A DNA stretch of 64,000 nt from Streptomyces shenzhenensis. Lineage in GTDB: Bacteria > Actinomycetota > Actinomycetes > Streptomycetales > Streptomycetaceae. A model generated the notes under the pieces. That model was not told where the DNA came from. It did not search any database and saw only the letters and a list, made by a program, of their open reading frames with translations. This document shows positions 10,847 to 20,228 of the stretch, piece after piece; position 1 is the first letter of the stretch, and each line of letters opens with the position of its first letter. A program made the translations under genes and the position numbers. The DNA lies in the NCBI RefSeq assembly GCF_021462265.1, contig NZ_JAJONF010000008.1:1-64000 (forward strand). Direction: 5' to 3'.

Positions 10847-11140
10847 ATGAGCGAGACGGCTGAGGAGATGAAGGCGCGCAAGGAGCGGGAACGGGACGAG
10901 CTCTACGCGCTCGACATCTCGGGCGTCGAGTGGCACTGCGCGCCCGGTACCGAGCAGGACGAGGAGCGGGTCGAGATCGCCTATCTGCCGGAGGGCGCGG
11001 TGGCCATGCGGTCCTCGCTCGACCACGGCACCGTGCTGCGGTACACGGAGGCGGAGTGGCGGGCGTTCGTGCTGGGCGCCCGGGACGGGGAGTTCGACCT
11101 GGAGCCGAACGAGCGCAACGGGGGCCTGGCCGCCCAGTAG
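10847..11140 (+). CDS. DUF397 domain protein
   Basis: 97 aa. The second half (VEIAYLPEGAVAMRSSLDHGTVLRYTEAEWRAFVLGARDGEFDL) fits DUF397, a small domain common in Streptomyces and often paired with helix-turn-helix regulators. No such regulator is adjacent. The N-terminal 25 residues are charged and probably helical. It is divergent from rpsO and followed by a strong terminator. Biochemical role unknown. Confidence 0.85.
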   Translation: MSETAEEMKARKERERDELYALDISGVEWHCAPGTEQDEERVEIAYLPEGAVAMRSSLDHGTVLRYTEAEWRAFVLGARDGEFDLEPNERNGGLAAQ

Positions 11141-11884
11141 GAACAGCGACCTCTGCGGGGCGGCACGCGCGCGTGCCGCCCTTTTCGCGGTCCGGCCGCG
11201 GACGGGACTTTTCTCGGTCCGGCCGCGGACGGGCTGGTTCCGGCGCCGGCGAAGTCGAGGCCCTCCGCGGTGATCGCGAGGAGTGCCGCCCGGTCCAGTC
11301 CCAGGGCGGCAGCCGGATCAGCGCACGGCCGACCTGCGTGTCACGGTGACCGGCGGTGCCGGTGAGGTCATGGCCGGAGCGGAGTGGTCCGCCGAGAAGT
11401 TTGCCGTCGGCGCACGAACTCCCGTTCCCCACCCATGGAATTCGCCCGCCGGTACCCGGAAACACGCACACGTACCGGCATGTTCAAGCACCGCCGATCG
11501 GCAACTGTTCACAACCCCGGCGTCCCAGCGGACTCATGACGGGGGTGGGCAGGGCGGCAGACGCCAACTGGTAACCGAACTGACGGCTCTTGCCCCTTTT
11601 GTTCGTCGACCGTTCGGCAATACGAAGGCCCCGTACGGCACTTCCGGGCAGGGTGTGACCAGGTGGACCTGTCACGAGAGGCGGACGGGCCTGCCGAGGT
11701 GCGGCTCATGGTGATTAGGCTGGGAGGGGGGCGCGACGTCAGGACCGTGAACACGGCGTCGGAGTCCCGAGGGGGGAGAGCCGGTGGATCGGACTACCTC
11801 GCACGAATACGGATGCTGAGAACGACACGACATGGTCGTCGCGCCGGCACGGCATGAGGGTGCTCGACCACATCAGGAGGAACT
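11141..11884. other. Gene-free stretch with a tandem duplication
   Basis: 744 nt without a convincing gene; the open frames here lack a good start and the expected codon bias. It holds the terminator at 11158-11185, then two adjacent 27-nt units (11181-11207 and 11208-11234) that share cggtccggccgcggacggg. Further on is AT-richer DNA than the surroundings. The last 150 nt presumably carry the promoter of the ATPase gene, whose GTG start has AGGAGG at ideal spacing. Confidence 0.6.
11158..11185 (+). terminator. Terminator after the DUF397 gene
   Basis: Palindrome of arms gggcggcacgc and gcgtgccgccc (11158-11168, 11171-11181) followed directly by TTTT. A classic intrinsic terminator 18 nt after the stop. 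Confidence 0.85.
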
Positions 11885-14800
11885 GTGAGCAGCGATCGGG
11901 ACGGGATCCGCGGGGGCTGGGCCACACCCGGCGATGACCAGCCCGACGCGGAGTCACTCAACGAGATGACGGGCGAGTTCACGATCGACTACGCGCCGCC
12001 CGCGTGGTACACGCAGAACGCGGCCGACGGTTCCGCGCCGCCGACCGGCGGTCCGGACGGTCCGGGCGGCTCCGGCTCGGGTGACCCGGGATCGGCAGGC
12101 AAGCCCGGCGCGGAGAGCCGTCCGGGGACAGGTGCCGCGGGGGCCGGTACGGGACCTGCCGCACCGCCTCGTTCGCCGTTCCCGCCAGGGGTGCCGATCC
12201 CCGGGCTGACGCCTCCTCCGCACGCCCAGCAGGGGGGTGGGAAGCCGGGCCCCGGGCTGCCCTTCACTCCGCCGCCCCCGGCTCCGCCGGCATCTGCTCC
12301 GGGCGCGCCCTTCACGCCGCCGCCCACATCAGCTCCGGGTGCTCCCTTCACTCCCCCGCCGCCCACATCAGCTCCGGGTGCTCCCTTCGCTCCCCCGCCC
12401 GCGTCAACTCCTGGGGCGCCGTTCACGCCACCGCCCGCCGCGACGCCGGGTGCGCCGTTCACTCCGGCACCCGCGTCAACTCCGGGGGCTCCCTTCACCC
12501 CTCCGCCCACGGCGCCGTTCACCCCGGCCGCGCCGCCCGCCGACGGTCCGGCCGCCGTTCCGAAACTGCCGGTCGGTTTCGAGCCGCTGCCTGCCCCCGC
12601 CGAGGAGTCGGTGCCGGAGCCCGAGCAGGACAGCGGTGACCTGGAGAGCGGTGCGACGATGCGGTTCTCCGCCGTCGCGGTGAAGCGTGAGGTGGCCGAG
12701 GCCGCCGAGCCGACCGCCGCCGCCGCCGAAGAGGGGGAAGCCGAAGGGGACGCCGAGGTCCGCGCGCTTCCGGTGCCCTCCGGGGCGGCCGAGGGAGTCG
12801 AGGAGGACGCCGACGACAAGTCCGAGCCGTCGGCCGACAGGGACGACTCCGACGCGGACGCGCCCGACGAGGCCGGGGTCGCCGAGGCCCAGGCCCAGGC
12901 CCAGGCCCAGGCCCAGGCCCAGGCCCAGGCCGACGGTACGGCCGAGAGGGAGGAGCCGGTCCAGGAAGCCGTCCCGGCGGACACCGCGGACGACGGCGAG
13001 CCCCGGTCCCGGTCCGAGGATGTTGTCGTCGCGGACACCCGAAACGGCGAGGACACTCCTGACGAGAACGACGACGAGGCTCGCGCCGAGGACGACCAGA
13101 CCGGCGAGGACGACCAGACCGGCGAGGACGTAGCCGTCGTGGACCCCGTCGAGCCCCCCGCCGTCACCGCGGCGCCGGCCCCGCCGCAGGAGGCGCCCCC
13201 GGCTCCCGAGGACCCCGTGCCCACCGCCTGGACTCCCCCGCCGACACCTCCGGCGGTGGTCCCGCCGCTGCCGCCGTCCTACCAGCCCGCGGCCCCCGCC
13301 CCCGCCGCCCAGTGGCCGGTCCAGCCGGCCGCACCGGAGCCGGTGCCCGGCCAGCCCCAGCCCACCGCCGCGCCGGATCCGCGGCCGTTCCCGCCGCAGG
13401 CCCCGCATCCCGCGCCCGCCGCCTGGCACCAGCCCGCGCCCGCACAGCCCCCCGTGCCGGACGCACAGGGCGGTTACGGCTTCCCGCCGCCGGGCGCCCC
13501 CGTACCGCCGCCGCAGGCACCGGGCGGCTACGGCTTCCCGCAGCCCATGACTCCTCCGGCCCAGCCCGGCGGTTACGGCTTCCCGCAGCCCGGACAGCCG
13601 CCACAGCCCCAGCCGCAGCAGGCCGCCGCCGCTCAGGACCCCCGCGCCGCACAGGCACCGCAGGCACCCGAGCAGGCGGCGCAGCCGCAGCCGCACCCGC
13701 AGCCGCCCGTCGATCCCCGGGCGGGTGCCGCCTGGCCGCAGCCCATCCAGCACGACCAGCGGCAGATGACCAACCCCGGTGCGGCGCCGCTCGGGTACAC
13801 CGCCGCCGTGGAGCTGTCCTCCGACCGGCTGCTCAACAACAAGAAGCAGAAGGCGAAGAGCGGCCGGCCCGCTGCCGGATCCTCGCGGTTCAAGATCGGC
13901 GGGAAGAAGGAGGAGGCCGAGCGGCAGCGGAAGCTGGAGCTGATCCGCACGCCCGTGCTGTCCTGCTACCGGATAGCGGTGATCAGCCTGAAGGGCGGTG
14001 TCGGCAAGACCACCACGACCACCGCGCTCGGCTCCACCCTCGCCACCGAGCGGCAGGACAAGATCCTCGCCATCGACGCCAACCCGGACGCCGGCACCCT
14101 CGGCCGCCGCGTGCGCCGCGAGACCGGGGCCACCATCCGTGACCTGGTCCAGGCGATCCCGTACCTCAACTCCTACATGGACATCCGGCGGTTCACCTCA
14201 CAGGCCCCGTCCGGCCTGGAGATCATCGCCAACGACGTCGACCCGGCCGTCTCGACCACCTTCAACGACGAGGACTACCGGCGCGCGATCGACGTGCTGG
14301 GCAGGCAGTACCCGATCATCCTCACCGACTCCGGCACCGGTCTGCTGTACAGCGCGATGCGCGGGGTGCTCGACCTCGCCGACCAGCTGATCATCATCTC
14401 GACGCCGTCGGTGGACGGGGCCAGCAGCGCGAGCACGACGCTGGACTGGCTGTCCGCGCACGGGTACGCCGACCTGGTGCAGCGGTCCATCACCGTGATC
14501 TCCGGGGTCCGCGAGACCGGCAAGATGATCAAGGTCGAGGACATCGTGGCGCACTTCGAGACGCGCTGCCGGGGGGTCGTGGTCGTCCCCTTCGACGAGC
14601 ACCTGTCCGCCGGTGCCGAGGTCGACCTCGACATGATGCGGCCGAAGGTGCGGGAAGCGTACTTCAACCTCGCGGCGATGGTCGCCGAGGACTTCACCCG
14701 GCACCAGCAGATGCACGGCCTGTGGACCAGCGACGGCAACCCGCCGCCGGTCGCCGCCCCGCCGATGCCCGGCCGGCCCCTGCCCGGCCAGCAGTACTAC

Positions 14801-15094
14801 GCGCCCGGCCAGCCGCAGCCGTACGCGCCTGGGCAGCCGCAGCCGTACGCGCCGCAGCAGCCGTACCCGCCGCAGCAAACGCAGCCCCCGCAGCCCCCGC
14901 AGGGACAGCCGCCGCAGCAGGAGCTGTACGGCCAGCCGCAGCCCGGCGCCCAGCCCCACCCGCCGCAGCCGGGACAGCAGCCGTATCCCCCGCAGCCGCA
15001 GTCCCAGCCGCAGCCGCAGCCGCAGCCGCAACCCGGATACGGCTATCCGCAGCAGCCGGCCCAGCCTCCGCACGGACAGCCGCCGCAGCAGTAG
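11885..15094 (+). CDS. EspI-like proline-rich MinD/ParA-type ATPase
   Basis: 1069 aa. Layout: conserved N-terminal patch ([16 protein letters not shown], about residue 24); a Pro-rich tract with [14 protein letters not shown] repeats (about 80-220); an acidic tract (230-430) holding seven Ala-Gln pairs; a second Pro/Gln tract with GGYGFP repeats (430-630); then a SIMIBI ATPase domain (about 690-940) with deviant Walker [12 protein letters not shown] from Lys703 and [14 protein letters not shown]; and a long Gln/Pro tail. Disordered flanks plus a MinD-like domain recall EspI of mycobacterial type VII secretion. No ESX genes lie nearby. Likely membrane- or complex-associated; real function not shown. 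Confidence 0.8.
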   Translation: MSSDRDGIRGGWATPGDDQPDAESLNEMTGEFTIDYAPPAWYTQNAADGSAPPTGGPDGPGGSGSGDPGSAGKPGAESRPGTGAAGAGTGPAAPPRSPFPPGVPIPGLTPPPHAQQGGGKPGPGLPFTPPPPAPPASAPGAPFTPPPTSAPGAPFTPPPPTSAPGAPFAPPPASTPGAPFTPPPAATPGAPFTPAPASTPGAPFTPPPTAPFTPAAPPADGPAAVPKLPVGFEPLPAPAEESVPEPEQDSGDLESGATMRFSAVAVKREVAEAAEPTAAAAEEGEAEGDAEVRALPVPSGAAEGVEEDADDKSEPSADRDDSDADAPDEAGVAEAQAQAQAQAQAQAQADGTAEREEPVQEAVPADTADDGEPRSRSEDVVVADTRNGEDTPDENDDEARAEDDQTGEDDQTGEDVAVVDPVEPPAVTAAPAPPQEAPPAPEDPVPTAWTPPPTPPAVVPPLPPSYQPAAPAPAAQWPVQPAAPEPVPGQPQPTAAPDPRPFPPQAPHPAPAAWHQPAPAQPPVPDAQGGYGFPPPGAPVPPPQAPGGYGFPQPMTPPAQPGGYGFPQPGQPPQPQPQQAAAAQDPRAAQAPQAPEQAAQPQPHPQPPVDPRAGAAWPQPIQHDQRQMTNPGAAPLGYTAAVELSSDRLLNNKKQKAKSGRPAAGSSRFKIGGKKEEAERQRKLELIRTPVLSCYRIAVISLKGGVGKTTTTTALGSTLATERQDKILAIDANPDAGTLGRRVRRETGATIRDLVQAIPYLNSYMDIRRFTSQAPSGLEIIANDVDPAVSTTFNDEDYRRAIDVLGRQYPIILTDSGTGLLYSAMRGVLDLADQLIIISTPSVDGASSASTTLDWLSAHGYADLVQRSITVISGVRETGKMIKVEDIVAHFETRCRGVVVVPFDEHLSAGAEVDLDMMRPKVREAYFNLAAMVAEDFTRHQQMHGLWTSDGNPPPVAAPPMPGRPLPGQQYYAPGQPQPYAPGQPQPYAPQQPYPPQQTQPPQPPQGQPPQQELYGQPQPGAQPHPPQPGQQPYPPQPQSQPQPQPQPQPGYGYPQQPAQPPHGQPPQQ
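12887..12931 (+). repeat. Hexanucleotide microsatellite inside the EspI-like gene
   Basis: Seven tandem copies of gcccag encode (Ala-Gln)7. An exact in-frame six-base array can expand or shrink without breaking the gene. Confidence 0.9.
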
Positions 15095-15104
15095 CCGATA
15101 CGCC

Positions 15105-15142
15105 GAAGGGCGGCCGGTGCCTCACCGCACCGGCCGCCCTTC
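15105..15142. terminator. Bidirectional terminator between the EspI-like gene and ribF
   Basis: 16-bp arms gaagggcggccggtgc (15105-15120) and its complement (15127-15142) around a six-base loop, between two convergent genes. Confidence 0.85.
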
Positions 15143-15163
15143 GTCGTCTGGACGAACCTCCGC

Positions 15164-16114
15164 TCAGGCGCCCTCGGCCGCCACCAGCTCCCGGCAGCGC
15201 TTGACGTCCTCGGCCATCTGCTCCAGCAGCGCGTCGAGCGAGTCGAACTTGGCCTGGCCCCGGACGTAGGCCAGGAAGTCGACGGCGACGTGCAGGCCGT
15301 ACAGGTCGAGGCCCACGCGGTCGATGGCGTACGCCTCCACCGTGCGCTCGGTGCCGCCGAACTGCGGGTTGGTGCCGACGGAGATCGCGGCCGGCATCAC
15401 CTCGCCCTGGGCGTGCAGGTAGCCGGCGTAGACGCCGTCGGCGGGGATGGCGGTGTGCGGGAGGGTCTCCACGTTGGCGGTGGGGAAGCCCAGCTCGCGG
15501 CCGCGCTGGGCGCCGCGCACGACCACGCCCTCCACCCGGTGCGGGTGGCCCAGGATCTCGCGCGCGCCCGCCATGTCGCCCGCGGCGACCAGGCGCCGGG
15601 TCAGGGTCGAGGAGAACGGCTCGCCGCCGCCCGCCGCCCCGCGCACGAACAGTTCGACGACCTCCACCTCGAAGTCGTACACCTTGCCCTGCTCGATGAG
15701 GAACTCGACGCTGCCCGCGGCCTTGTGGCCGAAGCGGAAGTTGGGGCCCTCCACGACGGCCTTGGCGTGCAACTTGTCGACCAGGACCTTCACCACGAAG
15801 TCGGCGGCCGACAGCCTCGAGAACTCGGTGGTGAAGGGGAGGATCAGCACCGCGTCCACGCCCAGCTCCGCCATCAGCTCGGCGCGGGTGTGGTGCGGGG
15901 CGAGCAGCGGCGGGTGGCTGCCGGGGCGGACGACCTCGCTGGGGTGCGGGTCGAAGGTGACGACGACCGCCGGGATGCCCAGCTCACGGGCGCGGTCCAC
16001 GGCATGCCGGATGATCAGCTGGTGACCGCGGTGCACCCCGTCGTAGGAACCGATGGTGACGACGCTGCGCCCCCAGTCCTCGGGGATGTCCTCCAAGCCA
16101 CGCCAGCGCTGCAC
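15164..16114 (-). CDS. ribF: Bifunctional riboflavin kinase / FAD synthetase
   Basis: 316 aa. It makes FMN then FAD from riboflavin. The N-terminal nucleotidyltransferase domain carries IGSYDGVHRGHQ (about residue 22, the GxFDGxHxGH motif with Tyr for Phe). The C-terminal kinase domain has GRELGFPTANVE and the VDFLAYVRGQAKFDSLDALLEQM end. It converges on the EspI-like gene. The 119-nt gap on its upstream side carries no gene. Its flavin products are cofactors of ThyX, ApbE and the NuoF-like protein in this window. Confidence 0.96.
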   Translation of the reverse strand: MQRWRGLEDIPEDWGRSVVTIGSYDGVHRGHQLIIRHAVDRARELGIPAVVVTFDPHPSEVVRPGSHPPLLAPHHTRAELMAELGVDAVLILPFTTEFSRLSAADFVVKVLVDKLHAKAVVEGPNFRFGHKAAGSVEFLIEQGKVYDFEVEVVELFVRGAAGGGEPFSSTLTRRLVAAGDMAGAREILGHPHRVEGVVVRGAQRGRELGFPTANVETLPHTAIPADGVYAGYLHAQGEVMPAAISVGTNPQFGGTERTVEAYAIDRVGLDLYGLHVAVDFLAYVRGQAKFDSLDALLEQMAEDVKRCRELVAAEGA

Positions 16115-16233
16115 TGTGTCCGCTCCTCGAACGTGTGTCCGTTGTCCCTACTTACGCAGGTCTAAGGGTGCCATGTTTGGCGCACGCGGCTCACACCGGC
16201 ACGGTCGCTGTGACCGGGCGCACGTGTCCGCGA

Positions 16234-19200
16234 TCACGCGGGGACCCGCACACCCGCCAGGTTCCCGAGCATCCGGCGGGTGCTCGGGCCGACCACCGCG
16301 GCCCATTCCTGCGGGGTGTCGGTGAGCCAGCGGGCCATCAGGGCCGCGAAGCCCGGCACGTGCCGGCCGAGGTCGACCAGCCCCCGGTCGAACCGGGCCG
16401 CGCCGTCCGGGGTGCGGACGAGCAGCAGTCCGGTGCGCCTGACCAGCTCGCGCATGCCGTCGCCGTCGTCCTCGCGCTGTGCGGCGGCCGCGTGCAGCAG
16501 CGTCTCGAGGACGTCCGGGTCGCGTTCGCGGTGCAGCAGGAACTCCAGGAGTTCCTGGCGCAGCGGTCGCGAGGCCGGGGTGCCGGCCGCACCGAGAACG
16601 GTCGCGAGGGCCGCCCGGACCGACTCGGGGCCGTTGTCGAGCAGCTCGGTGACCAGCGGCAGGAGGACGGTGCGGGCCTCGGTGCCCTGGTCGAGGCGGC
16701 GCTCGACGAAGGCAGCCACCGGCCCGGCGAGCTCCGGCCGCAGCCCGGCGGCCTCCAGGACCAGCTCGGTGATCGGCTGGGCGAGGGCGGGTGCGGTGAC
16801 GTGGGCGAGGGTGCGCAGCACCTGTGCGGCGTCCGGTCCGCGCAGCCGGGCGCGGAAGGCCTCCAGGACCTCGTCGGGGTGGGTGGCCAGGGCCGGGAGC
16901 AGGGCGGCGGGCGTGAGCTGCGGGTCGCCGGCCCCGAAGTGCCCCAGTGCCTGCGGGAGATGACGGGCGCGGGTTCCCGGGTCGCGGACCAGCAGGGCGA
17001 GGGCGCCGCCGTGCAGGGCGCGGTCGGCGGGACGGGCGAGCAGGGCGAGCGCGGCGTGGCGGAGCAGTTCGCGGTCGGGGTCGCTGCGGACGTGCGGGGC
17101 GGTGCGCAGCCCGTGGGCCACGGCCGCCACCCGGCGGGCCGGCCGCTCGTCGTGCGCCCAGCGGTCCACGGCCCGGCAGACCGCCGACGGCTCGTCCTCG
17201 GCGAGTACGGCGAGCAACTCGTCGCCGCGCCGGTGTGCCGCGTCCACCAGCACTTCGGTCAGGTCGTCCGGGGCCCGGTGCCGGTGGGTGTGCAGCAGCG
17301 CCTGGGCGGCCGTCGCCACGGTGGCGTGCGGCATCGCGGGCAACGGCCGCTCGTCGTCGAACCACCGGGTGAGGTACGGCTGTACGGTGACGGGGTCGAC
17401 GGCCAGCAGCCTGGCCACGGCGTCCAGATGGCGCGGGGCGGCACTCTCGGGCCCCTCCGTCACCGGCCGGGCCGGTGGCCGTGCCGGCGGTCGTGTCGGC
17501 CGGGCTCCGAAGCGGCCGAGGCCCGCCGTGTCGGGCAGCGGCTCGTCGGCGAGCACCAGTCTGCGCAGCAGATCGAAGAGGTCGGCGGCCGGGAGGGCGA
17601 GCGCCGTCCAGAAGCCGGGCCCGAACTCGGCGGGCGCGGTGTGCTCTTGGCCCACCACCTGGTCGGCGAGCAGGCGCAGCACCCCGGTGTACGGGGCCGC
17701 GTCGGGCAGCCCCAGCAGGGTCTGGGCGAGCAGACGCGCCGCCCACCAGGAGGCGGGGTCCAGGTCGAGGGCGTGCACCAACTCGTCCAGCCGTGGCGCG
17801 AGTCGGCTCGGCCCGTACTCGCGGTCGAGCAGCAGCAGGGCCTGGACGACCGGGCCGACCCTGTGCTGCGGTACGGGCGGGAGGCAGGTGCCCACGGGGG
17901 TGCGGGGGCGGTGGACCAGCGCGTGCAGGGCGTCGTCCAGGTCCAGGTGCATGCCCTGGATCCAGTCGGCGAACTCCTCGTGGGCGAAGCGGTAGCCGCC
18001 GCCGGCGGGCACCAGCAGGCCCTCGGTGAGCACGGCGGAGGCCCAGCCGGAGCCGCCGCCGAGGTGGGCGGGGACGGGCCCCCAGGGGAACAGCGCTTCG
18101 AACGACTCCCGGTCCAGCTCGCCCTGGCCGGGGCCGAGGCAGCGCCGGGCGGCTTCGTGCACCTGTCCGGAGACCCGGGCGGCGAGGCGCCGTACGGCCG
18201 TACCGCGCAGGCCGTTCTCGGCGGCCAGCCGGACCGCGACGCGCAGGCACATCAGGTCCAGGTAGGCGGCGAAGACGTCGTGCCGGTCGATCGGGTCGTC
18301 GCAGGCCGGGGCGTCCGGGAGCGCGGCGCGGACCTCGGAGAGCAGACGCAGGGCGAGGGGGTGGCGGGCGTCGCGGTCGATGAGGACGCCGTCGGGGACG
18401 CCGTAGCGGGAGCGGGCGCTACGGGCCTCGTCGGGGGTGAGGTCGGTCAGCCGGATGCACGGGGGGCCGCCGGCCGTGACCGGTCCGCACGCGGGTCCGG
18501 AGCCCGGGACGTGCAGGAGTCCGGGCGGGAATTCGGCGCCGGCGCGCTCCCAGTACTCCTCGCGGCAGGCCACGAGCAGGCGGGCGCCGGTGTCGCGCAG
18601 CCAGTCCGCGGTGCCCTTGGTCCAGCCGGCTAGCCGGTGGGCGAGGGCCAGGGGCATCTCCTCGGGGCCGTCCAGCAGGAGGAGGAGCGGGCGGCCGGCC
18701 CGGACGGCGCGGCGGGCCAGCCGTTCCACGGTCAACTCGCCCAGGTCTCCGGGGAGTTGCGAGCGGGAGGCGGCGACGATCCGGAGCGCGCGTTCCAGGG
18801 AGCGGCGGGCGGCGTCGGCGATGGAGTCGTCGGCGTCCTTGAGGTCGGCGCCGCGCAGCCAGAGGGTGGGGTCCGCGACGCGATTGCGGCGGGCGGCCAG
18901 GGCGGCGAGTTCGGTGGTGCGGCCCGTTCCGGGGGCGCCGACGAGGGCCAGGACGGTGCCGGTGCCTTCGGCGAAGGCCGACAGCTGCTCTGGGACGGTC
19001 GAGCGTTCGACCGGTTGGACGGGGTTGGTGTAGTCGCCTCCGAGTGCCCGGAAAGGTGGTGGAGCGGCTGCGGGTGCGCTGTGGCTGGTCGCGCAGTTCC
19101 CCGCGCCCCTTTGGGGCGCTCCAGCACGGGGCGCTCCAAGGCGGGGCGCCCCGGTGCTGAACGTTCCAGTGCGGGGCGCTGACATGCCGGAGGTCGTACG

Positions 19201-19977
19201 GCCTGCGTATCCGGCCAGGGCGCCCGGGGGGCCGTCCTGGGCCACGGAGGTGGCCGTCAGTTCCAGTACGCCTGCCAGGTTGAGGTCGATGCCGTAGGCC
19301 GGGACCGTGGCCGCGTTGGTGGCCAGGAGGTCGGCCAGCGGGCCGCTGTCGGGGTGGTGGAGGGGGACGGCGAAGCCCGCGTCCCGCCGGCCGGACCGGA
19401 GGGCGGTGCCGAGGACCGCCAGGACCGCCCCGGTCTCCGCGTCGAGGACCGGCCCGCCGGCCGCGCCACCGCCGGGGCGCAGCGCGTCCCGGCCCGCCGT
19501 GCCGATCGCCAGCTCCAGGGCGTCGTCGAGGAAATGGCGGCGGTCGGCGGCGGTGTACGTCACCCCGGTCGCGGCCAGGACCCTGGCCTCGCGCCAGCGG
19601 TCGGCGGCGACGCGTACGTAGGTGCCGGCCGGAATGCGCTCCCGGACGGTGACGGGGAGCGGGTCCACGGCGAGGCCCTCGGTGCGGACCAGGGCCAGGT
19701 CGAAGGCGGGCAGCGGGACGACGGCGTCCGGGCCGACCACGCAGGTGCGCCGCCCGGCCGCGTGCAGCACGATCCGGGTGAGGCCGTCGACGGCCTCGTG
19801 GCTGGTGACGAGCGTCCCGTGATGATCGGCCAGGAAGCCGGTGCCGCGCGGGCGACCGGCGAGGTCGCGGACCTGGACCAGCCGCTCGTCGAGGCCTGGC
19901 GCCGTCTCCTTCTCCGCTTCCCGCGTACCGTCCGCCGTCCGGCGACCGCTCGCGGTCCGCGGACCCCGTCCCGCCAT
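16234..19977 (-). CDS. Trypsin-like/P-loop NTPase fusion with helical repeats, nucleophile Ser lost
   Basis: 1247 aa; ATG with GGGGAGG upstream. Residues about 30-240 form a trypsin-like fold: GTGFLADHHGTLVTSHEAVDG supplies His60, FDLALVR supplies Asp93, but the nucleophile motif reads GAAGGPV (171-177), so Ala173 replaces the usual Ser. A Pro/Ala/Gly linker (260-310) contains a dispersed repeat translated in frame. An AAA/STAND-type NTPase follows with Walker A GAPGTGRTT (348-356) and Walker B LLLLLDGPEE. The C-terminal half is Leu/Ala-rich helical repeats like HEAT. This layout resembles bacterial conflict or signalling NTPases; the function is unknown. It stands alone between ribF and truB. 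Confidence 0.8.
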   Translation of the reverse strand: MAGRGPRTASGRRTADGTREAEKETAPGLDERLVQVRDLAGRPRGTGFLADHHGTLVTSHEAVDGLTRIVLHAAGRRTCVVGPDAVVPLPAFDLALVRTEGLAVDPLPVTVRERIPAGTYVRVAADRWREARVLAATGVTYTAADRRHFLDDALELAIGTAGRDALRPGGGAAGGPVLDAETGAVLAVLGTALRSGRRDAGFAVPLHHPDSGPLADLLATNAATVPAYGIDLNLAGVLELTATSVAQDGPPGALAGYAGRTTSGMSAPRTGTFSTGAPRLGAPRAGAPQRGAGNCATSHSAPAAAPPPFRALGGDYTNPVQPVERSTVPEQLSAFAEGTGTVLALVGAPGTGRTTELAALAARRNRVADPTLWLRGADLKDADDSIADAARRSLERALRIVAASRSQLPGDLGELTVERLARRAVRAGRPLLLLLDGPEEMPLALAHRLAGWTKGTADWLRDTGARLLVACREEYWERAGAEFPPGLLHVPGSGPACGPVTAGGPPCIRLTDLTPDEARSARSRYGVPDGVLIDRDARHPLALRLLSEVRAALPDAPACDDPIDRHDVFAAYLDLMCLRVAVRLAAENGLRGTAVRRLAARVSGQVHEAARRCLGPGQGELDRESFEALFPWGPVPAHLGGGSGWASAVLTEGLLVPAGGGYRFAHEEFADWIQGMHLDLDDALHALVHRPRTPVGTCLPPVPQHRVGPVVQALLLLDREYGPSRLAPRLDELVHALDLDPASWWAARLLAQTLLGLPDAAPYTGVLRLLADQVVGQEHTAPAEFGPGFWTALALPAADLFDLLRRLVLADEPLPDTAGLGRFGARPTRPPARPPARPVTEGPESAAPRHLDAVARLLAVDPVTVQPYLTRWFDDERPLPAMPHATVATAAQALLHTHRHRAPDDLTEVLVDAAHRRGDELLAVLAEDEPSAVCRAVDRWAHDERPARRVAAVAHGLRTAPHVRSDPDRELLRHAALALLARPADRALHGGALALLVRDPGTRARHLPQALGHFGAGDPQLTPAALLPALATHPDEVLEAFRARLRGPDAAQVLRTLAHVTAPALAQPITELVLEAAGLRPELAGPVAAFVERRLDQGTEARTVLLPLVTELLDNGPESVRAALATVLGAAGTPASRPLRQELLEFLLHRERDPDVLETLLHAAAAQREDDGDGMRELVRRTGLLLVRTPDGAARFDRGLVDLGRHVPGFAALMARWLTDTPQEWAAVVGPSTRRMLGNLAGVRVPA
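19082..19185 (-). repeat. Dispersed Streptomyces repeat inside a coding sequence
   Basis: The + strand reads ctggtcgcgcagttccccg followed by a cgcccctttggggcg hairpin and two more ggggcgctcc-like units. The same core occurs in the array at 29748-29992. On the minus strand it is translated as RGAGNCATSHSAP within the linker of the trypsin/NTPase protein. Confidence 0.8.
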
Positions 19978-20175
19978 GAATCGAACCTCCCCGCCCGTAC
20001 ACCGGTGCCCTTGTCTCCGGCTGTCTTCGACCGTAGGCGCAAATGATCAGCGGGACAGAGCGGGCGGTGAACGCGCCCCCCTCCGCTCCCCCGGTTCACT
20101 CCGAGCGCCTGCTCGGTCGGGTGAATGGCCGGGAGCGGGTGGATACACCCTAGGGGTGGGGGAACCGAGGGGGGA

Positions 20176-20221
20176 CCGTGGAGCGGCGGCGGCGTCAGAC
20201 CCCGTGGTCGCCGCTCCACGG
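20176..20221 (-). terminator. Terminator downstream of truB
   Basis: 13-bp arms ccgtggagcggcg and cgccgctccacgg (20176-20188, 20209-20221), eight bases after the truB stop. It ends the rimP-to-truB transcription direction. Confidence 0.8.
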
Positions 20222-20228
20222 GCAGGGC

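Noticed and set aside
10866..12001. Several overlapping frames in the 11.1-11.9 kb stretch
   Set aside because: They lack ribosome-binding sites, have poor third-position GC in the chosen frame, and overlap a terminator or each other.
12237..13670. Repetitive Pro-rich DNA of the EspI-like gene as a CRISPR or satellite
   Set aside because: The units are uneven, in frame and coding; no spacers of constant length.
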